Shown here piece by piece: positions 60,518 to 64,000 of a DNA stretch of 64,000 nucleotides. Below the pieces are notes generated by a model. That model was not told where the DNA came from and searched no databases. It saw only the letters and a program-made list of their open reading frames with translations. The translations under genes were made by a program, and so were the position numbers. This DNA comes from WRAI01 sp031549605 (GTDB lineage Bacteria; Bacillota; Clostridia; Oscillospirales; UBA929): NCBI GenBank assembly GCA_031549605.1, contig JAVBPM010000031.1:30223-94222 (forward strand), in the 5' to 3' direction. Every line of letters starts with the position of its first letter. The stretch's first letter is position 1.

Positions 60518-61561
60518 ATGGTTGTCCCGGCGGCACGCAAGGTAACAAGCGGGAGATGGTTTATTCAGTTAAGGATTGGTGGCGAGAATGTAAACATTAC
60601 CGAATCCACGGAAAAAAAGTGCATCGCGGCCGCGCGACTGCTCAAAGCTGAGTATCTGGCTGGTAAGCGCGTTAAGCAAGACATACCAAGCATCACTTTG
60701 CGCAGCGCCTGCACTGAGTACATCGAGACGCGGCGCTCGCGATTATCGCCCACTACCATTCAAGGGTACGAGAAAATCCGAGACAACAACTTTCAGGGCG
60801 TTATGGATAAACCCGTAAACCGAATTACATGGGAAAAGCTGGACAAAGCAATTGCGGACGAGTGCGCCATAGTGACTTGCCGAAAAAAGAAGATGTCGGC
60901 AAAGACCATACGTAACTCATTTATGTTCATCATCTCAGTGCTGAGAACGAATAAGATTAAGTTTGACGACCCTTTTTCTCTGCCGGAAATCAAAAGAACA
61001 CCTATACAAATCCTACCTGCCGACGACGTGTACAGAACCGTTAAAGGAACCGACATTGAGCTGCCCTGCCTACTGGCCATGTGGCTCACAATGTCCATAT
61101 CGGAAATCCGTGGGCTCACCAAGTCGAAGTCAATACGAAACGGGCAGATCGCCATTGTGGAAACAGTTGTTGACATTGGGGGTAAACCAGTACGGAAAGA
61201 GGGCGGTAAAGAGATTGAGCGCACAAGAACACAAGCTATCCCATTGCACATACAGTGTTTAATAGATGCTGTTGACGGCGATATCATATGCCCCATCACA
61301 GCGCAAGCCATCAACAAGCGGCTTCAAAAACTGCTCGTCAAGAACGGCTTGCCGCCTATAAACTTTCACAAACTGCGGCACATATCTGCCTCCACAATGG
61401 CGGCATTGAACATTCCAACCAACTACGCACAGGAAAAAGGAGGCTGGAAAACCCCCTATACAATGAACACTGTTTACACGCACACGTTTACAGAAGAACG
61501 CAAATTAGCAGACGCAAAAATGGACGCGTTTTTTGAAAACATTGTAAATAATGCTAACTAA
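60518..61561 (+). CDS. int: tyrosine-type site-specific integrase
   Basis: A 347-residue phage integrase. An N-terminal AP2/arm-binding-like region (SGRWFIQLRIGGENVNITEST), a core-binding SAM-like domain (SPTTIQGYEKIRDNNF...), then the catalytic domain with HKLRH (H-x-x-R), GGW and the final Tyr in NTVYTHTF. The first Arg motif reads TMSISEIRGL, so the usual Arg before I-S-E is Ser. The ATG at 60518 follows GAGAGGTGG. The stop codon lies in the arm-type repeat next to attR. Confidence 0.9.
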   Translation: MVVPAARKVTSGRWFIQLRIGGENVNITESTEKKCIAAARLLKAEYLAGKRVKQDIPSITLRSACTEYIETRRSRLSPTTIQGYEKIRDNNFQGVMDKPVNRITWEKLDKAIADECAIVTCRKKKMSAKTIRNSFMFIISVLRTNKIKFDDPFSLPEIKRTPIQILPADDVYRTVKGTDIELPCLLAMWLTMSISEIRGLTKSKSIRNGQIAIVETVVDIGGKPVRKEGGKEIERTRTQAIPLHIQCLIDAVDGDIICPITAQAINKRLQKLLVKNGLPPINFHKLRHISASTMAALNIPTNYAQEKGGWKTPYTMNTVYTHTFTEERKLADAKMDAFFENIVNNAN

Positions 61562-61569
61562 AACGCTAA
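61558..61569 (+). repeat. probable integrase arm-type site (right)
   Basis: CTAAAACGCTAA, identical to the tandem pair at 15018-15041 and in the same orientation; an imperfect copy (ATAATGCTAA) precedes it and CTAA follows. It overlaps the int stop codon and lies 48 bp before attR. Confidence 0.7.
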
Positions 61570-61617
61570 CTAACAGGCGAGTAAGCTGCGCCGCAGTCGG
61601 TATGTATCGTATTTCAC

Positions 61618-61643
61618 GGGTTCAAGTCCCCTCGTCCGCACCA
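61618..61643 (+). repeat. attR core
   Basis: Exact 26-bp copy of the tRNA-Leu 3' end (14862-14887). The fragment cannot fold as a tRNA because the 5' part is missing; it marks the right prophage boundary. Confidence 0.93.
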
Positions 61644-61644
61644 T

Positions 61645-61686
61645 ATCGAGTGTTCATAACGCAAGTGAACACTCGATTTTCTTTTT
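61645..61686 (+). terminator. original tRNA-Leu terminator, displaced
   Basis: A perfect 12-bp stem (ATCGAGTGTTCA, 61645-61656, and its complement, 61666-61677) with a T-rich tail directly after attR. Before integration it stood behind tRNA-Leu. Confidence 0.85.
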
Positions 61687-62085
61687 GTTAGCATTTCTTA
61701 TGTAATGAGCGGCTGTTATAGTCGCTCATTTGCTGTTTCTTAGCTTGACAATCCACATAGGGGAAGAAAGTGTGTTTGTAAGGGAATTGTTTGCTGCGTC
61801 AAAGTGTATTTAACCCCACAAACTCCGAAAAAGCACCGCGAAAATTCCGGCTTTATGCCATCGCCGACGGTTTTTTTCTGTGTTGCGACGATGTTCGGTC
61901 GGAATTTCCCCACTCCCTGCTCGGCCTAAGCCTTCTCCGCAACTTTTGCTATTCCTTGATTGAAAATGGGGAAATTCAAATATCGAAACCTCTTGTAATT
62001 TTGCGCAGTATACATTATAATCAATTTCAGGAAAAAATTACCACTGGATTATGATATTATTGTCGTTATACGGGACGCTGAATAT
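61687..62085. other. intergenic region, no gene seen
   Basis: About 400 bp, moderately AT-rich, with only short frames without ribosome sites. Nothing supportable was found. Confidence 0.6.
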
Positions 62086-62685
62086 TCACAGAAGCAAGAG
62101 CCTTTTTTGCAGTCGAGAGGTCAGCTTTAAGCCTAAGTACACGGCGATTTTGTCGTCTTGGGTTACGCCAAGATGGCGTCGGGTGACGACCAATGATGAG
62201 TGGTTGTAGATTTTCACAATTACAGCCGGGGACACGCCGCCTTTCCACGCATGGTAACCAAAAGTTTTTCGCAGCGAGTGACACGACACCCGGCATTGCA
62301 GCCGCAGTATCTCGGCGGCGCTAATTAAACGATAGGCTTGAATACGGCTGACTGCTCGTTTTGTTTTAGAATTCTCGATGAGGAACGCTCCTCTCCGGGC
62401 AACCAGCGATGCAAACAGCTTCAAGGCTCGAATTGCGTCCTTGTTTTGCGCAAAGGTTTTAGCTTTTCCTGTTTTCTTTTCTGTGATAGTAACGCTTGTG
62501 TGCACACAGCGGCGGTCGAAACGTAGACGTCATCCCAGCGTAGCTGCAGCAGCTCGCTGATTCGAAGGGCGGTATAAACGCTTAACACTACGAGTACATA
62601 GTTGCGTATTTGCCCGCGATGTAACTAATACTCCACCAGTTCGCTGACTTGCTTTTTATGGCGAATTGGTTCAGTGGTTGCTATA
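62086..62685 (-). pseudogene. decayed small tyrosine recombinase
   Basis: Remnant of a catalytic-domain-only recombinase of about 190 residues. Translated on the minus strand from 62685: the first codon is ATA where AAGGAGGATTTTTT demands ATG; the frame reads ATTEPIRHKKQVSELVEY and then TAG (nonsense); next [19 protein letters not shown], then a frameshift near 62515; then [12 protein letters not shown] ... CHSLRKTFGYHAW ... NHSSLVVTRRHLG. In the last motif His replaces the expected catalytic Tyr (RRYLG to RRHLG). Four independent lesions show it is not functional. Intact relatives are frequent in Clostridia. Confidence 0.85.
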
Positions 62686-62712
62686 AAAAATCCTCCTTTT
62701 GGCGGTGCGTCC

Positions 62713-62742
62713 CATGTAACATACCTAGTAATATGTTACATG
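62713..62742. repeat. 11-bp inverted repeat upstream of recombinase remnant
   Basis: CATGTAACATA, 8 nt, TATGTTACATG. A perfect dyad 28 bp upstream of the remnant's start; likely an operator or a recombination site. Confidence 0.6.
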
Positions 62743-62991
62743 CCCATAAATGTCTGATTTAAATGAAAAAAGCAGAAACGTCGTGGGGCGTTTCCGCGCA
62801 GAACCGGGAACAACCACTGCAAAACCCCTATAAAATAAGCCATAAATTAGACTCGCGTAACATATTATTCAGACTGCTACATAGCCGAAATTGCCGTACG
62901 ATACCCCTCATGAGTTTTTTCACACAGATAAAGGTGAGAATATTAAGGTTAATTTCTATCATCGAAAGTAATGCTGAGGAGGATTTTTTCT

Positions 62992-63561
62992 ATGGCTGAT
63001 AACGAATATTGGTACAAATATTATCGAACCAAGTATAATGACTCTTGCAGCGAGATTAATAGCTGCGACAACAGGATTTATAATCTTAAAAACCAACGCA
63101 AACAAACGGTCGACAGGATCAATCAGCTTAATACTGATGTTAAGAACACTCAGACAGCCCTTGACGGGATAACGGCTGTCATTAAGAGCGAAGAGAGTCT
63201 TAACAATAAACTTGTTGCTGTTGCAAATAAAATTAGCCAAGCCTCTGTAAATTTCAGCGGCATGGTAAGTTCAAGTGATGTTAAAAGCAAGAATTTGACC
63301 GATGTTTATAGTGATGAATCAACAAAAACTAAAAACGCGCTAAACAATGTGTTGTCTACGTTAAAAACAAGAAAAAACAACCTTAGTGCAAAACTTTCTA
63401 ACCTGCAATCGGACTTGAATCGGGCAAAAAGCGATTTACAAGGCATTGACAACGATATCAAAAAAGCCAATTCCGATTTATCATATTGGAATCAGCAAAA
63501 AAGGAATAATTATTATAATATGGAGGATTACAGAAGAAAAATGATGCAAGAGGCGGGTTAA
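62992..63561 (+). CDS. coiled-coil partner protein of an LXG-type locus
   Basis: A 189-residue, AT-rich gene. The product is almost wholly coiled coil: an N-terminal YWYKYYRTKYNDSCSEIN and long Asn/Lys/Leu heptads (LNTDVKNTQTALDGITAVIK; LSNLQSDLNRAKSDLQGI). Size and layout resemble the small helical proteins encoded before LXG toxins (YwqH-like) that help export through the type VII system. GAGGAGG precedes the ATG. The following gene, 41 bp on, is the probable LXG protein. Confidence 0.65.
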   Translation: MADNEYWYKYYRTKYNDSCSEINSCDNRIYNLKNQRKQTVDRINQLNTDVKNTQTALDGITAVIKSEESLNNKLVAVANKISQASVNFSGMVSSSDVKSKNLTDVYSDESTKTKNALNNVLSTLKTRKNNLSAKLSNLQSDLNRAKSDLQGIDNDIKKANSDLSYWNQQKRNNYYNMEDYRRKMMQEAG

Positions 63562-63602
63562 AATACATAAGCGGATCAATTTTCAATTGGGACGGTGAAG
63601 TT

Positions 63603-64000
63603 GTGGCAACTATCGAACTGTACGCAAACAGAATCAACAATATGCCAAACCTCATTAAAGACGTCAAAAAGTCTGTGACGGATTTCAAGTCTGAGCTTTC
63701 TAACCTAAAAAACAAATCGTTGCAAGTGAATAAAGGTATTTGTAACCTCGATGATGTTATAAGTACTATATCATCTTCTACCCAAACACAGGAGCAAAAA
63801 GTTACCTCGCTCGAATCGTTTCAGAAAAACAGCGAGCAGTTTATAACCGACACCGCTCGAATTGACAATGGTGTTGCCGATATAGTCAATCAACGCAAAG
63901 ACGATTTCTACGACAAATATTATTACTTAAAGCCGGATTGCGAGAAAAACGGTTGGGAGAAGTTTTGCGATGGCGTTAAAGCTGTTGGCGAGTGGTGCAA
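63603..64000 (+). CDS. LXG-like type VII effector, 3' partial
   Basis: Open from a GTG at 63603 to the window end (132 codons). The N-terminal part is helical (ELYANRINNMPNLIKDVKK ... SLESFQKNSEQFITDTARI) and passes into VADIVNQRKDDFYDKYYYLKP, the pattern of the LXG/WXG-type secretion domain. In such proteins a toxin domain lies at the C-terminus, here beyond the edge, so its activity cannot be told. A GGTGAAG stands as ribosome site. Confidence 0.6.
   Translation, partial: MATIELYANRINNMPNLIKDVKKSVTDFKSELSNLKNKSLQVNKGICNLDDVISTISSSTQTQEQKVTSLESFQKNSEQFITDTARIDNGVADIVNQRKDDFYDKYYYLKPDCEKNGWEKFCDGVKAVGEWC

Larger units (their letters stand above)
14862..61643. mobile_element. complete prophage, siphovirus type, integrated in tRNA-Leu
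   Basis: The element is bounded by the 26-bp att repeats and is about 46.76 kb long excluding one core. It holds an integrase at the right end, a CI/Cro-like switch, replication, packaging, head, tail and lysis modules in normal order, and cargo genes at the left end and in two inner places. All modules needed for a temperate siphovirus (terminase, portal, capsid, tape measure, holin, endolysin, integrase) appear intact. No frameshift was seen in structural genes, so it may be inducible. The 1638-residue tape measure fits a long non-contractile tail; no sheath gene was seen. Confidence 0.95.

Overview
The window looks like the chromosome of a spore-forming, GC-rich Firmicute of class Clostridia, probably Oscillospirales. 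The evidence is spoIIE, a SpoIIE promoter of Spo0A type, an acyl-ACP thioesterase of Gram-positive type, Gram-positive ribosome binding sites and terminators, and an LXG-like secretion locus at the right edge. The order-level placement is inference.

Layout. (1) 1-14.9 kb is core chromosome: an acyl-ACP thioesterase (cut by the window edge), a cell-wall run (ddl, murF, an alpha/beta hydrolase), an M23 peptidase, glutamate racemase murI, tRNA methylthiotransferase mtaB, an HPr-like protein without the usual active-site His, a D,D-carboxypeptidase with a VanW-domain lipoprotein, spoIIE, and tRNA-Leu(UAG). (2) 14.86-61.64 kb is a complete-looking prophage of about 46.8 kb integrated into the 3' end of tRNA-Leu. 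A 26-bp direct repeat marks attL and attR, and a tyrosine integrase lies beside attR. (3) 61.64-64 kb is flanking chromosome: the displaced tRNA terminator, a decayed small tyrosine recombinase, and the start of an LXG/type VII-like pair of genes.

Within the prophage the genes from 54.5 kb down to 19.2 kb run leftwards in the order early/replication (HTH, exonuclease, SSB, replication initiator, RuvC-like resolvase, helicase-methylase, Dcm), ArpU-like late regulator, terminase, portal, MuF-type minor capsid, scaffold, capsid, connectors, tail, tape measure, tail fibres and lysis. This is a long-tailed siphovirus layout. A CI/Cro-like switch at 58.7-59.5 kb has two divergent promoters with ideal spacing and four related operators, and is followed by an ImmA-like membrane metallopeptidase and the integrase.

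Probable cargo sits at four places. (a) A four-gene AT-rich operon (15.8-19.1 kb) between attL and the lysis genes encodes two soluble proteins, a four-helix membrane protein and a lipoprotein with an OmpA-like wall-binding domain; I do not recognise this system and rank it first among the candidates for something new. (b) The minor capsid protein carries a C-terminal toxin-like domain (Ntox50-like) followed at a 4-bp overlap by a small acidic gene that may be its immunity protein. (c) Lipoprotein, membrane and zinc-ribbon genes lie between the Cro-like gene and the replication genes, on the opposite strand. (d) Three tiny ribbon-helix-helix genes are packed into about 600 bp around a repeated operator-like motif. 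In addition, an alternative-frame ORF inside dcm resembles a phage protein I remember from other Firmicutes phages.
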